Shown here: in pieces, positions 1 to 8,711 of the stretch
How the letters are laid out: each line of letters opens with the position of its first letter
Numbering within the stretch: the stretch's first letter is position 1
NCBI RefSeq assembly: GCF_027257195.1
Contig: NZ_JAPDFS010000002.1
Coordinates: forward strand, 272,354-336,353
Length of the DNA: 64,000 bases
From: Halorubrum sp. F4
GTDB lineage: Archaea > Halobacteriota > Halobacteria > Halobacteriales > Haloferacaceae
Direction of reading: 5' to 3'
Notes under the pieces: model-generated
What the model was told of the DNA's origin: nothing
Database searches by the model: none
The model's input: only the letters and a program-made list of their open reading frames with translations
Program-made: the position numbers and the translations under genes

Positions 1-115
1 CCCCCCCCCCCCGAGGCTGGGGAGGCGTGAGGTGCGGTGCTGTGCGGGGCGGCTGGGGCTTCGGCAGTCACGTCCAAGTCGGGAACCGCGTATCATCGAG
101 CGGCTGGGGCTTCGC
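1..115 (-). repeat. GC-rich interspersed repeat, copy 1
   Basis: A run of twelve C residues opens the window and is followed by a block whose complement reads CCTCACGCCTCCCCAGCCTCG (split here as positions 32 to 12). The same 21 bases occur at 16503-16523 on the + strand with one mismatch. Two short boxes GGCTGGGGCTTCGGC/GC (about 50-65 and 100-115) match, in complement, the AAAGCCCC boxes of the second copy. I recognise this as the kind of non-coding repeat common between genes in Halorubrum-like genomes; its function is unknown to me. Confidence 0.6.
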
Positions 116-211
116 CGACGTTCGCCGTCGGTTCGGCGTTCCGATCCTCGCACCCCGATCCGTAGTCGACCGCTCCGTACGCCTTATCAACGACACCGCC
201 CATCTGGTATC

Positions 212-715
212 GTGGACCTCCACGTCCGGTACGAGGGCGACGACGACCCCGACAAGTGTACGGCCCGGAAGCTCGCCCGGTTCGACCTCGCGGAACTCCA
301 CCGGTCGGATCGGGCCACCCCGTACGGCGTCGTCCTCAACCCACACGCCGAGCGCGCGCTCTCGCCCGCGGACGCCGATATCGCCCGCGAGAACGCGCTC
401 GTCGCGCTCGACTGCTCGTGGGAGTCGGCCGGCGAGAAGCAGTTCACGCTGCCGGGCGAACACCGCGCGCTCCCGTATCTCGTCGCCGCCAACCCCGTGA
501 ACTTCGGCCGGCCGATGAAGCTCACCACCGTCGAGGCGTTCGCGGCCGCACTCGCGATCCTCGGCGAACCGGACCACGCGGAACGGGTCATGGCGAAGTT
601 CACCTGGGGCGAGACGTTCCTCGAACTCAACGAGGAACCGCTTCGACGGTACGCCGACTGCGAGGACTCGAGCGAGGTCGTCGCGGTCCAACAGGAGTAC
701 CTCGACCGGGAGTGA
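212..715 (+). CDS. tsr3: Tsr3-type rRNA aminocarboxypropyltransferase (DUF367)
   Basis: The 167-aa product matches the Tsr3 family, which transfers the 3-amino-3-carboxypropyl group of SAM to a hypermodified pseudouridine in small-subunit rRNA. Visible family motifs are [12 protein letters not shown] near residues 10-21, LDCSW near 66-70, [15 protein letters not shown] near 87-101 and [10 protein letters not shown] near 131-140. I chose the GTG at 212 because similarity begins immediately after it; the open frame extends upstream to about 32, but that part is arginine-rich and lies partly in a non-coding repeat. The gene stands alone, convergent with gnd. Length is close to the short archaeal form of the family. 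The product call is firm; the start is inferred. Confidence 0.88.
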   Translation: MDLHVRYEGDDDPDKCTARKLARFDLAELHRSDRATPYGVVLNPHAERALSPADADIARENALVALDCSWESAGEKQFTLPGEHRALPYLVAANPVNFGRPMKLTTVEAFAAALAILGEPDHAERVMAKFTWGETFLELNEEPLRRYADCEDSSEVVAVQQEYLDRE

Positions 716-779
716 ACCGGAGATCTCGCTCCGTTCCCCCCTTCGATCCGACCCGTTTCGGCTCGATCCGACGCGGGAC

Positions 780-1712
780 CTACTCCCCGTCGGCTCGTCG
801 TTTCACCTCGTGGCGACCGAATCCGTAGCGCAGTCGGTTGGCGAGCCGCCGCGAGAATCGGCCCTCGTTGCGGGAGTCGAACCGCTCGGCGAGCGCGTCG
901 TAGATGAGCGGGACGGGGACCTCCTGTTCGAGCGCCTCCTCGACGGTCCACGTTCCGGTCGACCCGCCGGCGACGTGGTCGGCCACGTCGCCCAGGTCGT
1001 TCCCCTCCTCGCGGAACGCCTCCTCACAGAGTTCGAGCAGCCACGACCGGATCACCGCGCCGTTGTTCCAGGTGCGCGCGATCGACTCCATCTCGAGGTC
1101 GTACCGGCCCTCCGCGAGCAGCTCGAACCCCTCGCCGTACGCCTGCATCAGCGCGTACTCCACGCCGTTGTGGACCATCTTCACGTAGTGGCCCGCGCCC
1201 GACTCGCCCATGCGGTCGTGGCCGTCGGGGCCGGTCGCGACCGCGTCGAAGACGGGCACCAGTTCCTCGTAGGCCCACTGGGGGCCGCCGACCATCAGGG
1301 AGAACCCCTCCTCCGCGCTCGCGGGGCCGCCGGAGGTCCCGCAGTCGAGGTAGGCGGCGTCGGTCCCCTCGGCGCGACGGACCGACTCCTCGAAGTGGGA
1401 GTTGCCGCCGTCGACGACCACGTCCTCGCGTTCGAGGTGTGGCTCGAGGTCCGCGAGCGTGGCGTCCACCGCGTCGCCCGCGGGAACCATGAGCCAGATC
1501 CGCTTTCCGTCCCCTTCCCCGTCAGCCGCGTCCGACTCGTCGAGCCGGCCGCAGAGGTCCTCGACCGAATCCGCGGGGTCCGCGCCCGCCTCCGCGGCAG
1601 CCGCCGTCGCCTCCGCCGAGAGGTCGAACGCGACCACGTCGTGGCCCGCCGCGAGGGTCCGGTCGACGACGATCCGCCCCATCCGTCCGAGTCCGATGAC
1701 GCCGAGTTGCAT
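780..1712 (-). CDS. gnd: 6-phosphogluconate dehydrogenase, decarboxylating
   Basis: The 310-aa protein should oxidise and decarboxylate 6-phosphogluconate to ribulose 5-phosphate, the last oxidative step of the pentose phosphate pathway known in haloarchaea. It has an N-terminal Rossmann motif GLGRMG (residues 7-12), the LMVPAG segment, the substrate motif VDGGNSHFEES, DCGTSGGPASAEEG, and GHYVKMVHNGVE with the catalytic lysine. The short length fits the compact family form rather than the 470-aa enzyme. The ATG at 1712 was chosen because the Rossmann fold starts right there; the 73 upstream codons are arginine-rich and non-conserved. It lies 74 bases downstream of thrC on the same strand. Confidence 0.93.
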   Translation of the reverse strand: MQLGVIGLGRMGRIVVDRTLAAGHDVVAFDLSAEATAAAAEAGADPADSVEDLCGRLDESDAADGEGDGKRIWLMVPAGDAVDATLADLEPHLEREDVVVDGGNSHFEESVRRAEGTDAAYLDCGTSGGPASAEEGFSLMVGGPQWAYEELVPVFDAVATGPDGHDRMGESGAGHYVKMVHNGVEYALMQAYGEGFELLAEGRYDLEMESIARTWNNGAVIRSWLLELCEEAFREEGNDLGDVADHVAGGSTGTWTVEEALEQEVPVPLIYDALAERFDSRNEGRFSRRLANRLRYGFGRHEVKRRADGE

Positions 1713-1786
1713 GTGGGGGCGGTCGCCGGCGCGGGCCCTAGTGGTTCCGGTTCGCGACCCGATTCGCGTCTCCGTGGCCCCCCGAT

Positions 1787-3001
1787 TCAGGCCTCCGTCT
1801 CGCCGACGTGCGCCCGCAGGGTGTCGACGTCCTTGTTGCCCGCGCCGGTGTTCAGGAGGACGACGGTGTCGTCGGGGCCGAACTCGCCAGCGTCCGCGAG
1901 CGCGAACGCACCCGAGGCCGCGGCCGCACACGTCGCGCCGATCTCGAGACCCTCCTCGCGGGCGACGGTGATCGCGGCGTCGAGGATCTCCCGGTCGGTC
2001 GTCGCCACCGCGCCGCCGTCCGACTCGCGGATCGCCTCCAGGATCAGCGGACTCGCGCCGGGGTCAGGGATCGCGATCCCGTTACAGGCGGTGTCGACCT
2101 CGTCGTCCGCGAGCGGCTCGTGTCGGTCCGCGCCCGCCTCGTAGGCGTCCACGACCGGTGCACAGCCGGCGGCCTGCGCCGCGTACATCGGAACGAGCTC
2201 GTCGCTCCACCCGAGCTCGCGGGCCTCACGGGCCGCCTTGTGCATCCCGACGAGTCCGACCCCGCCGCCGGTCGGGTAGACGACCGCGTCGGGGGCCTCC
2301 CAGTCGAGTTGCTCTAAGAGCTCCAGCGCCATCGTCTTCTTTCCCTCGTGTCGGTACGGCGTGACGAACGTCTTCGTCGAGTACCACTCGGGGTGCTCCT
2401 CCATCGCCGCGGCGTACGCCTTCCCGGCGTCGCCGATCTGCGAGTTCCCGCCGACGGGGTCGGTCACGGTCAGGTCCGCGCCGTGGACCTCCGTCATCGC
2501 CTTCTGGGTGAACCCCGCCCGCGACGGGAGGTAGACGTGCGCGTCGAGCTCGGCGCGGGCCGCGTACGCCGCGGCCGCCTGGCCCGCGTTGCCGGCGCTG
2601 TTCAACGCGACCTCGCTCGCGCCGTGTTCGCGGGCGGCCGTCATCGCGAGCGACTGGCCGCGGTCCTTGAACGTGCCCGTGGGGTTCGCGCCCTCGTCCT
2701 TCAGTAGCACCCGGCCGACGCCCATCGCGTCCGCGAGCGCGGGACACTCGACGAGCGGCGTTCCGCCCTCGCCGAGCGTCACGGCGGCCTCGCGGGCGAA
2801 CGGCAACAGCTCCTCGTAGCGCCACATCGACTCGCCGGGACGGGTCTCGAGGTCCGCCGGCGTCAGGTCGACTCGGTCGAGGTCGTAGCTCGGATCGAGG
2901 ATCCCGTCGCAGTCCGGACAGCGGTGCGTGGCCGTCTCCGCGTCGAACGTCTCCCCGCAGTCGACACACGTGAGCCCCTCGAAGGCAACGGTGGTTTCCA
3001 T
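1787..3001 (-). CDS. thrC: threonine synthase
   Basis: The 404-aa PLP enzyme converts O-phosphohomoserine to threonine. An N-terminal zinc-ribbon-like segment has two CxxC pairs (C12/C15 and C28/C31). The PLP lysine is K112 in GTFKDRGQS, the cofactor phosphate loop is near NSAGNAGQAAAAYAA, and the C-terminal part has the typical glycine-rich NTGAGNKD. The ATG at 3001 gives METTVAFEGL and is preferred over the GTG five codons upstream. The gene precedes gnd on the same strand. A paralogous threonine-synthase-like function cannot be excluded from sequence alone, but the motif order fits ThrC. Confidence 0.92.
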   Translation of the reverse strand: METTVAFEGLTCVDCGETFDAETATHRCPDCDGILDPSYDLDRVDLTPADLETRPGESMWRYEELLPFAREAAVTLGEGGTPLVECPALADAMGVGRVLLKDEGANPTGTFKDRGQSLAMTAAREHGASEVALNSAGNAGQAAAAYAARAELDAHVYLPSRAGFTQKAMTEVHGADLTVTDPVGGNSQIGDAGKAYAAAMEEHPEWYSTKTFVTPYRHEGKKTMALELLEQLDWEAPDAVVYPTGGGVGLVGMHKAAREARELGWSDELVPMYAAQAAGCAPVVDAYEAGADRHEPLADDEVDTACNGIAIPDPGASPLILEAIRESDGGAVATTDREILDAAITVAREEGLEIGATCAAAASGAFALADAGEFGPDDTVVLLNTGAGNKDVDTLRAHVGETEA

Positions 3002-3137
3002 GCGCGGGGATCGCACACCGGGGGACTTCCCTCCATCGGTCGGGGACGTTCGTCGCCCTCGCCCGGTCCCCGATCCCGTTCAGCCCTCGACCCGCTCGGC
3101 CTTCGACCCCTTCATTCCCCGATCTGGTCCGGGACCT

Positions 3138-4388
3138 TCACTCCTCGACCGGGTCCGGGATCACGTCCGCCTCCGCCAGGCGGGCGAGGTCGGCGTCGGC
3201 ATAGCCGTACTCGTGGAGGACCTCCTCGGTGTGTTCGCCGAGCATCGGCGGATGCCGGCGGACCGTCGTGGGCGTCCGCGAGAACTTCATCGGCGATCCC
3301 GGTACCTCGACCTCGCCGACTTCGGGATGGTCGATCCGCTGGCGCATGTCGCGCGCCTCGAGTTGCGGGTCGTCGAACAGCTCGGCCATGTCGCGGACGT
3401 GGCTTGCGGGCACGTCGTGTTCGGTGAGCGTCCGAACGGCCTCCTCCGTCGACATCCCCGCGAACTCCGCCTCGAGGTCCGCGTCGAGCGCCTCGCGGTT
3501 CTTCACCCGCTTCTCGTTGGTCTCGAACCGCTCGTCCTCGAGGAGGTCCGGCCGGTCGAGCGCGTCACACAGTCCCGGCCAGAAGGAGTCCGCCGAACAG
3601 CCGACGACGACGTAGTCGTCCGCGGTCTCGAACGCCCGATAGGGCGCGATGTTCGGGTGTTTGCTCCCCATCCGGCCCGGCACCTCCCCGCTCGCGAAGT
3701 AGTTCGTCGCCATGTAGCTCATCCAGGCGGCCTGTCCGTCGAGCAGGCTCACGTCGATCTTCTGGCCCGTCCCGTCGCCGAGCTCGCGTTCGAGCAGCGC
3801 GGCCAGGATGGCCTGCGTCGCGTACATCCCCGCGCCGATGTCCGCGAGCGCGACGCCGACCCGGACCGGCGCCCCGCCGTCGACGCCCGTGATCGACATC
3901 AGCCCCCCGCGCGCCTGCATCACGATGTCGTAGGCCGGCTCGTCTCGGTCCGGTCCCCACTCACCGTACCCGGAGATCCCGCAGTAGATCAGCTCGGGGT
4001 TCTCCTCGACGAGGTCGGGGTAATCGAGCCCCCACTCGGCGGTCTTTCCCACCCGGAAGTTCTCGACGACGATGTCGGCCTCGCGGGCGAGATCGCGGAA
4101 GACGTCCCGGCCCCCCTCGCTCGCGAGGTTCAACACGACCGAGCGCTTGTTCCGGTTGACGCTCGTGTAGTAGGCGCTCTGGGCGTCCTCGCCCTCGCCG
4201 AACGACGGCGGCCCCCAGCCTCGGGTCTGGTCGCCGACGCCCGGTCGTTCGATCTTGATGACGTCCGCACCAAGGTCGCCGAGCTGCATCGTACAGAACG
4301 GCCCCACGAGCACGCGGGACGCGTCGAGCACCGTGACGCCGTCCAGCGGCCCGGTATCGCCCGACGGATGGCGCGCCTCACCGACCAT
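3138..4388 (-). CDS. CaiB/BaiF family CoA-transferase
   Basis: The 416-aa protein is a class III CoA-transferase, which moves CoA between carboxylic acids through an aspartyl-CoA thioester. The N-terminal LDGVTVLDASRVLVGPF, the DLGADVIKIERP segment, and the likely catalytic aspartate D154 in the context PAYDIVMQARGG are visible. The substrate cannot be told from sequence; family members act on carnitine, succinate/mesaconate, oxalate or 2-hydroxyacyl substrates. The ATG at 4388 fits a TATA-like box (TTTATCA on this strand, 4424-4432). It is divergent from an SDR gene, so the two may share one control region. Confidence 0.88.
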   Translation of the reverse strand: MVGEARHPSGDTGPLDGVTVLDASRVLVGPFCTMQLGDLGADVIKIERPGVGDQTRGWGPPSFGEGEDAQSAYYTSVNRNKRSVVLNLASEGGRDVFRDLAREADIVVENFRVGKTAEWGLDYPDLVEENPELIYCGISGYGEWGPDRDEPAYDIVMQARGGLMSITGVDGGAPVRVGVALADIGAGMYATQAILAALLERELGDGTGQKIDVSLLDGQAAWMSYMATNYFASGEVPGRMGSKHPNIAPYRAFETADDYVVVGCSADSFWPGLCDALDRPDLLEDERFETNEKRVKNREALDADLEAEFAGMSTEEAVRTLTEHDVPASHVRDMAELFDDPQLEARDMRQRIDHPEVGEVEVPGSPMKFSRTPTTVRRHPPMLGEHTEEVLHEYGYADADLARLAEADVIPDPVEE

Positions 4389-4423
4389 GATTCCCTCGCA
4401 TACGCGCACCTCCGAGCCGACCC

Positions 4424-4473
4424 TGATAAAGGCCCCGTCCCCGGCCCCGAATGCCGAGTCGGTAATCATTAAC
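4424..4473. promoter_or_regulatory. divergent promoter region between CoA-transferase and SDR
   Basis: Two TATA-like boxes face away from each other. TGATAAAGG at 4424-4432 (CCTTTATCA on the minus strand) is 36-44 bases from the CoA-transferase ATG. TCATTAACC at 4466-4473 lies 25-32 bases before the SDR ATG, the spacing expected for a leaderless archaeal transcript. Confidence 0.45.
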
Positions 4474-4497
4474 CCTTCGCGTGAGAGGGACTCACGT

Positions 4498-5295
4498 ATG
4501 GATCTCGATATCGACGGGAACGTAGCACTGACGACGGCATCAAGCGACGGCCTCGGAAACGCGGCCGCGACCGCGCTCGCCCGCGAGGGCGCCAACGTCG
4601 TTATCAACGGCCGCGACGAGGACCGACTCGAAGCGGCCGCCGAGGAACTGCGCGAGGAGGCGGCGGGCGACGCGCGCGTCCATCCCGTCCAGGGCGATCT
4701 GACGGACGAGGACGACGTGGTCGGGCTCGTCGACGAGACGCTCGAGGAGTTCGGCCGGCTCGACCACCTCGTCACCTCCGCGGGCGGCCCGCCGTCGGGT
4801 CCGTTCCTGGAGACCGACGAGGAGGACTGGTATCACGCGTACGACCTGCTCGTGATGAGCGTCGTCCGGCTCTGCCGCGAGGCGGCCGATCCGCTCCAGG
4901 AGGGCGACGGCGGCACCATCGTCAACGTCACCTCCCGGTCGGTCAAGGAGGCGATCGACGGGCTCGTGCTCTCGAACTCGGTCCGCATGAGCGTGATCGG
5001 ACTGGAGAAGACGCTCTCGAAGGAGCTCGCTCCCGACGTGCGCGCGAACGCCGTCCTTCCCGGTCCGCACGAGACGAGCCGGATCGAGGACCTCGTGACC
5101 CAGGCCGTCGAGCGCGGCGAGTACGACACCTACGAGGAGGGCCTCGCCGCCTGGGGCGAGGGGATCCCGGTCGAGCGCATCGGCGACCCGATGGAGCTCG
5201 GTAACACCGTCGCGTTCCTCTCCTCGCCGAAGGCCGGCTACATCAACGGCCAGTCGGTCGTCCTCGACGGCGGCGCGGGCAACGCGAACCTGTAG
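4498..5295 (+). CDS. SDR-family oxidoreductase with atypical active site
   Basis: The 265-aa protein is a short-chain dehydrogenase/reductase by its overall pattern: nucleotide-binding loop ASSDGLG (14-20), NxAG-like TSAGG, INGRD, and C-terminal NTVAFLSSPKAGYINGQSVVLDGG. The catalytic serine region TSRS (S146) is present, but 13 residues on, where the YxxxK pair should sit, the sequence is S159-N-S-V-R163, so both the tyrosine and the lysine are missing. A subgroup annotated as 3-oxoacyl-ACP reductase-like is known to me with a similar SNxxR pattern, so this is unlikely to be a sequencing error. Substrate is unknown. The ATG at 4498 sits 25 bases after a TATA-like box. Confidence 0.85.
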   Translation: MDLDIDGNVALTTASSDGLGNAAATALAREGANVVINGRDEDRLEAAAEELREEAAGDARVHPVQGDLTDEDDVVGLVDETLEEFGRLDHLVTSAGGPPSGPFLETDEEDWYHAYDLLVMSVVRLCREAADPLQEGDGGTIVNVTSRSVKEAIDGLVLSNSVRMSVIGLEKTLSKELAPDVRANAVLPGPHETSRIEDLVTQAVERGEYDTYEEGLAAWGEGIPVERIGDPMELGNTVAFLSSPKAGYINGQSVVLDGGAGNANL

Positions 5296-5367
5296 GGATC
5301 GGTCGAAGCCGTCCCCATCGCGGTCGTCGACCCGAACGGTGAACACCTCCGGGGGGTTTCAGGTCCC

Positions 5368-6273
5368 ATGGAGGTCCTCTTTCGTCTCCTCGGGATGCTC
5401 GCGGTGCTGCTCGTCGGCACGGGCCTCCGGAGCGTCGGCGTTCTCGATTCGTCCCGGACCGGCCGGCTCAACGCCGCCACCTACTACGTCGCGTTACCCT
5501 CCCTCGTCTTCGTCGCGACGTACGACCGATCGATCGCGGCCCTCCTCTCGGGCGCGCTCGTCGTCGCGGTCCTCGTCGCCCTGCTGGCCACGGCGGGGAT
5601 CGCGTGGGTCCTCCACCGGAACCGCCCGGCCGCGCGTCGAAGCGTCGCGGTCGTCCAGTCGTACCACTCGAACCTCGGCTACCTCGGCCTGCCGCTCGTC
5701 GCCGCGACGTTCGAGCCCGACGTGACCGCGCTCGCGAGCGTGGTCCTCGGCGTGGCGCTCCTGGTTCAGGTGCCGCTCACGGTCGCCGTGTTGAGCGTCG
5801 TCAACGGCACCGACACGAGCGTCGTCCGGGAGGCGAGCACCCTCGCGCGGAACCCCGTCCTGATCGCGTTGGTCGCCGGGATCCTGATCGGTGCCGTGGG
5901 TGCCCCCGTACCCGTCGCGGTCGCGTCCGGACTCGACCGCCTGGGGTCGCTCGTGCTCCCGTTGGCGCTGCTCTGTGTCGGGGCGTCGCTCCGCGTCGAC
6001 CTCCCGGTGGCCGACCCCGGCGCGACCGGGTGGGTCCTCGCGCTCAAACTCGGCTGTGCCCCGGCCATCGCGTGGGCGACGCTCTCGGCGTTCGGCGTCG
6101 ACGCCGCGACGATCACGGCCGGAGTCGTCATGCTCGGGACGCCCACGGCGGTCTCGACGTACGTGTTCGCGACCGAACTCGGCGGCGACGAGGCGTTCGC
6201 CTCCCGGAACGTGTTCGTGACGACCGTCGCATCGGTCGCGTCGCTCTACGTGCTCATCGGACTGGTCGGGTGA
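5368..6273 (+). CDS. AEC-family (auxin efflux carrier-like) membrane transporter
   Basis: The 301-aa protein is strongly hydrophobic, with about ten predicted membrane segments in two similar halves, as in the AEC/MdcF permease family. The motif SYHSNLGYLGLPLV near residues 94-107 corresponds to the conserved N-x-x-x-x-G-x-P region in the first half, and VVMLGTPTAVSTYVFATELGG in the second half matches the family repeat. Bacterial relatives move malonate or other carboxylates; the substrate here is unknown. It follows the SDR gene by 72 bases on the same strand and may be co-transcribed with it. Confidence 0.83.
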   Translation: MEVLFRLLGMLAVLLVGTGLRSVGVLDSSRTGRLNAATYYVALPSLVFVATYDRSIAALLSGALVVAVLVALLATAGIAWVLHRNRPAARRSVAVVQSYHSNLGYLGLPLVAATFEPDVTALASVVLGVALLVQVPLTVAVLSVVNGTDTSVVREASTLARNPVLIALVAGILIGAVGAPVPVAVASGLDRLGSLVLPLALLCVGASLRVDLPVADPGATGWVLALKLGCAPAIAWATLSAFGVDAATITAGVVMLGTPTAVSTYVFATELGGDEAFASRNVFVTTVASVASLYVLIGLVG

Positions 6274-6307
6274 GAAGCGTAGACGGGATCGAACGAGAAT
6301 CGACGGT

Positions 6308-6472
6308 TCAGGCGGGAAGCGTGTTGATGCCGTTTATCTCCACGTAGCCGAAGCCACACTCCGGACACCGCCACTTCGTCTTCTCCCCGAGGTGGAGGGT
6401 CGTCGCCGCGGTCCGGTAGAACGCGTGCGTCTCGCCGCAGGCCGGACAGTCCACGTCCTTTTCGAGCGCCAT
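6308..6472 (-). CDS. small zinc-finger protein (two CPxC knuckles)
   Basis: The 54-aa product starts MALEKDVDCPACGETH and later has RCPECGFGYVEING, giving two CPxC knuckles about 30 residues apart, the layout of a rubredoxin-like or zinc-ribbon fold. The ATG at 6472 was preferred over the longer frame start at 6502 because the conserved-looking part begins at MALEKD. Role is unknown; such small zinc proteins are common in haloarchaea. It is convergent with the AEC transporter. Confidence 0.75.
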   Translation of the reverse strand: MALEKDVDCPACGETHAFYRTAATTLHLGEKTKWRCPECGFGYVEINGINTLPA

Positions 6473-6580
6473 GCGTACCGATGGGGCTACGTCGGATTTC
6501 AAGCTATTGATCCGCCGAACGGCGAGAGGGGGTGAGGGAACCGCCGGACGCGGAGACGGGCTAGACGGCGGTGACTACGG

Positions 6581-6979
6581 TTAGACGGCGGTCACCCACG
6601 CCTTGTACGTCGGATCGAGCCCGTACACCTCCCGGAAGGCGCGTTCGATGAAGCCCGCGACGCGGTTGGCGTCCGACCGGGCGGTGATCACCGCGTTCGT
6701 CCCCTCGGCCTCCTCCGGAGCCACGAGCTCGTCGATCCGGAACTCGGGGAACTCCCCGAGCAGCTCCTTCAGGCGGTCGAGCTCCTCGTCGGTACAGTCC
6801 ATCACGACCTCGGTGCCGGCGAGCTGGATCCACGGCGGGACCTCCCCGCCGTCCGTGACGTCGCTGTCGGGGTCGACGTCGACGGTCATCACGTCGCTCG
6901 AGCGGGCGCGGTGGGCCGCCGCCGCGTCCGCGTAAAGCGCCAGCCGCTCGGACTCCGTCGCGGCGTCGAATCGGGTCAT
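6581..6979 (-). CDS. conserved haloarchaeal protein of unknown function (132 aa)
   Basis: An acidic 132-aa soluble protein. It has an N-terminal helical part, a strand-rich centre (PPWIQLAGTEVVMDCTDEE) and a C-terminal part ending YKAWVTAV. I recognise no catalytic motif. The ATG at 6979 lies 24-33 bases from a TATA-like box (AGTTTAAGTC on this strand, 7001-7010), supporting a leaderless transcript. Just past the stop, the last codons are repeated as a degenerate 20-base tandem copy (6561-6580 against 6581-6600), so the 3' end has a small duplication. Confidence 0.72.
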   Translation of the reverse strand: MTRFDAATESERLALYADAAAAHRARSSDVMTVDVDPDSDVTDGGEVPPWIQLAGTEVVMDCTDEELDRLKELLGEFPEFRIDELVAPEEAEGTNAVITARSDANRVAGFIERAFREVYGLDPTYKAWVTAV

Positions 6980-7057
6980 GCCGTCGTCTCGTCGCCCTCG
7001 AGACTTAAACTACGGCGGTCGCCGAGGTCGTCGGTGCCGGACCGCTGCGGAGCGACG

Positions 7058-8254
7058 CTACTCCCGTTCCGTCTCGGCGAGCACGTCGTCGACGAGCGTG
7101 AGCGTCCGCTCCGCCTCGGCGACCCGCTCGTCGATCTCGCCGCGTTCGAGCAGGGCCAGCTCGTCGTCGCCGAGGGCGTCCCGGACGACCGCGGCGCGTC
7201 GGAGCCGCTCGTACTCCGCCGAGCGGGCGAGATCGCGGATCGACCGGAGGTCCGCGACCGTCCCGTCGTCGGCGATCCGCGAGGCGAGCGGGATCAGCTC
7301 GTCGATCTCGTAGGCCAGCTCGTCGCCGGGGGTGGGCGGCCACGCGAGCGTCAGCGGCTCCGCGTCGATCCGGTCGAGGAACGTCCGGTGGACGGCCACC
7401 GCCGTCCGGAGCGCTCCCACGTCCTCGACGTAGTGTTCGAGCTTCGAGTTGGAGTAGTCGGCGTACTCGAGCAGGGTCGGGATCGACTCCTCGCCGGCGG
7501 GGTGGTCGTCGACGTACTCGCGGAGGTCCGCCGGCGGGAGGTCGGCGTCGACGAAGGGGGTCGCGTCCGCGCGCTCGAGGAAGTCCAGGACGTCCCGGGC
7601 CGACGCCGACCGGTAGAACTCGCGGAACGCCTCGCGGACCGCGTCGTCGTATCCCTCGATCGGCTCGCGGAGTCGGGAGACGTCCGCGTCGAGGTCGGCG
7701 TCAGCCATGTCGGCGACCTCTCGGAGTTCCTCGAGCCGGTCCGCGAGCGCGCCGCGGGCGTCGGTGGCGGCCTTCCGTGCGCGCCGGTACGCGTCGACGG
7801 CGTCGTCGCGGTCGGACAGCAGGTCGACGTAGTCGCCGGCGGGCTCGAGCGCCTCGCGGGTCGCGGCGAAGTCCGACTCGGAGAGCCGGCGCTTGTCGAC
7901 GGCCTCGTCGGCGGCGGCGAACGCGTCCGCCGCGGGGGTGTCGTCGTCGACGTCGACCGCGTTCGCGAACGCCCCCTCGAACTGGACGTAGGAGCCGAAG
8001 TCCCCGGTGCCGACGGCGTCCTCCTCGTACTGGTCGAGCACGCGGTGTGCCCGGCGATAGGCGTCGGCGGCGGCCTCGACCCGCTCGCGCCCCAGATCCG
8101 CGATCCGCGATTCGAGCCGGGCGAGCTCGTCGTATCGCTCGCGAAGCTCCGCGGCCGGCTCGCCGGCGGAGCGGACCGGGTCGTCGGAGTCGCCGGGATC
8201 GTCGGGGTCGTCGCCGACGGCGTCGCCCGAACCGGCGCCGTCCAGCCCCGCCAT
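7058..8254 (-). CDS. coiled-coil haloarchaeal protein (DUF7118-like)
   Basis: A 398-aa, highly acidic, almost wholly alpha-helical protein rich in D, E, A and R, with long heptad-like stretches (RYDELARLESRIADLGRERVE, then RRARKAATDARGALADRLEELREV). The segment SIPTLLEYADYSNSKLEHYVED and LTLAWPPTPGDEL are what I remember of a haloarchaeal family of unknown function, DUF7118. Its ATG overlaps the hisI stop codon (TGATG on this strand at 8254), so translation is coupled to hisI. Function is not known; the coiled coil suggests a structural or scaffolding role, which is inference. Confidence 0.78.
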   Translation of the reverse strand: MAGLDGAGSGDAVGDDPDDPGDSDDPVRSAGEPAAELRERYDELARLESRIADLGRERVEAAADAYRRAHRVLDQYEEDAVGTGDFGSYVQFEGAFANAVDVDDDTPAADAFAAADEAVDKRRLSESDFAATREALEPAGDYVDLLSDRDDAVDAYRRARKAATDARGALADRLEELREVADMADADLDADVSRLREPIEGYDDAVREAFREFYRSASARDVLDFLERADATPFVDADLPPADLREYVDDHPAGEESIPTLLEYADYSNSKLEHYVEDVGALRTAVAVHRTFLDRIDAEPLTLAWPPTPGDELAYEIDELIPLASRIADDGTVADLRSIRDLARSAEYERLRRAAVVRDALGDDELALLERGEIDERVAEAERTLTLVDDVLAETERE

Positions 8255-8634
8255 CAGTACACCTCGTCGGGGTCGAAGACCTCCTCGCCGACGTGCTCGC
8301 CGTCGATCGTGCGGTGGAAACACGACCGGTGGCCGGTGTGGCACGCGCCGACCGACTGGTCGACGAGGTACAACAGGGTGTCGGCGTCGCAGTCGACGCG
8401 GATCTCCTCGACGGCCTGGGTGTGTCCCGAGGAGCCGCCCTTGTGCCACAGCTCCTCGCGGGACCGGGAGTAGTAGTGCGCCTCGCCCGTCTCGCGGGTC
8501 CGCTCGAGCGCCTCCGGCGAGACGTACGCGAGCATCAACACCTCGCCATCCTCGGCGTCCTGTGCGATCGCGGGGACCAGTCCGTCCTCGCCGAAATCCA
8601 CCGTCACGTCGGCGTCCGCGTCGGCCTCGCTCAT
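8254..8634 (-). CDS. hisI: phosphoribosyl-AMP cyclohydrolase
   Basis: The 126-aa enzyme opens the purine ring of phosphoribosyl-AMP in histidine biosynthesis. It shows the family signatures [34 protein letters not shown], the acidic metal site [14 protein letters not shown], and the zinc motif [11 protein letters not shown]. It is the monofunctional archaeal form with no HisE domain. The ATG at 8634 follows a TATA-like GGCCTATTCG on this strand about 25-34 bases upstream. It forms an overlapping pair with the downstream coiled-coil gene. Confidence 0.95.
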   Translation of the reverse strand: MSEADADADVTVDFGEDGLVPAIAQDAEDGEVLMLAYVSPEALERTRETGEAHYYSRSREELWHKGGSSGHTQAVEEIRVDCDADTLLYLVDQSVGACHTGHRSCFHRTIDGEHVGEEVFDPDEVY

Positions 8635-8711
8635 ACCTCGCCGGAGGCGGGCCCCTCGAATAGGCCTTTTGTCTGTTCTCGCGTCCATCCGCTCCGGCCG
8701 CGACGCCGGAC

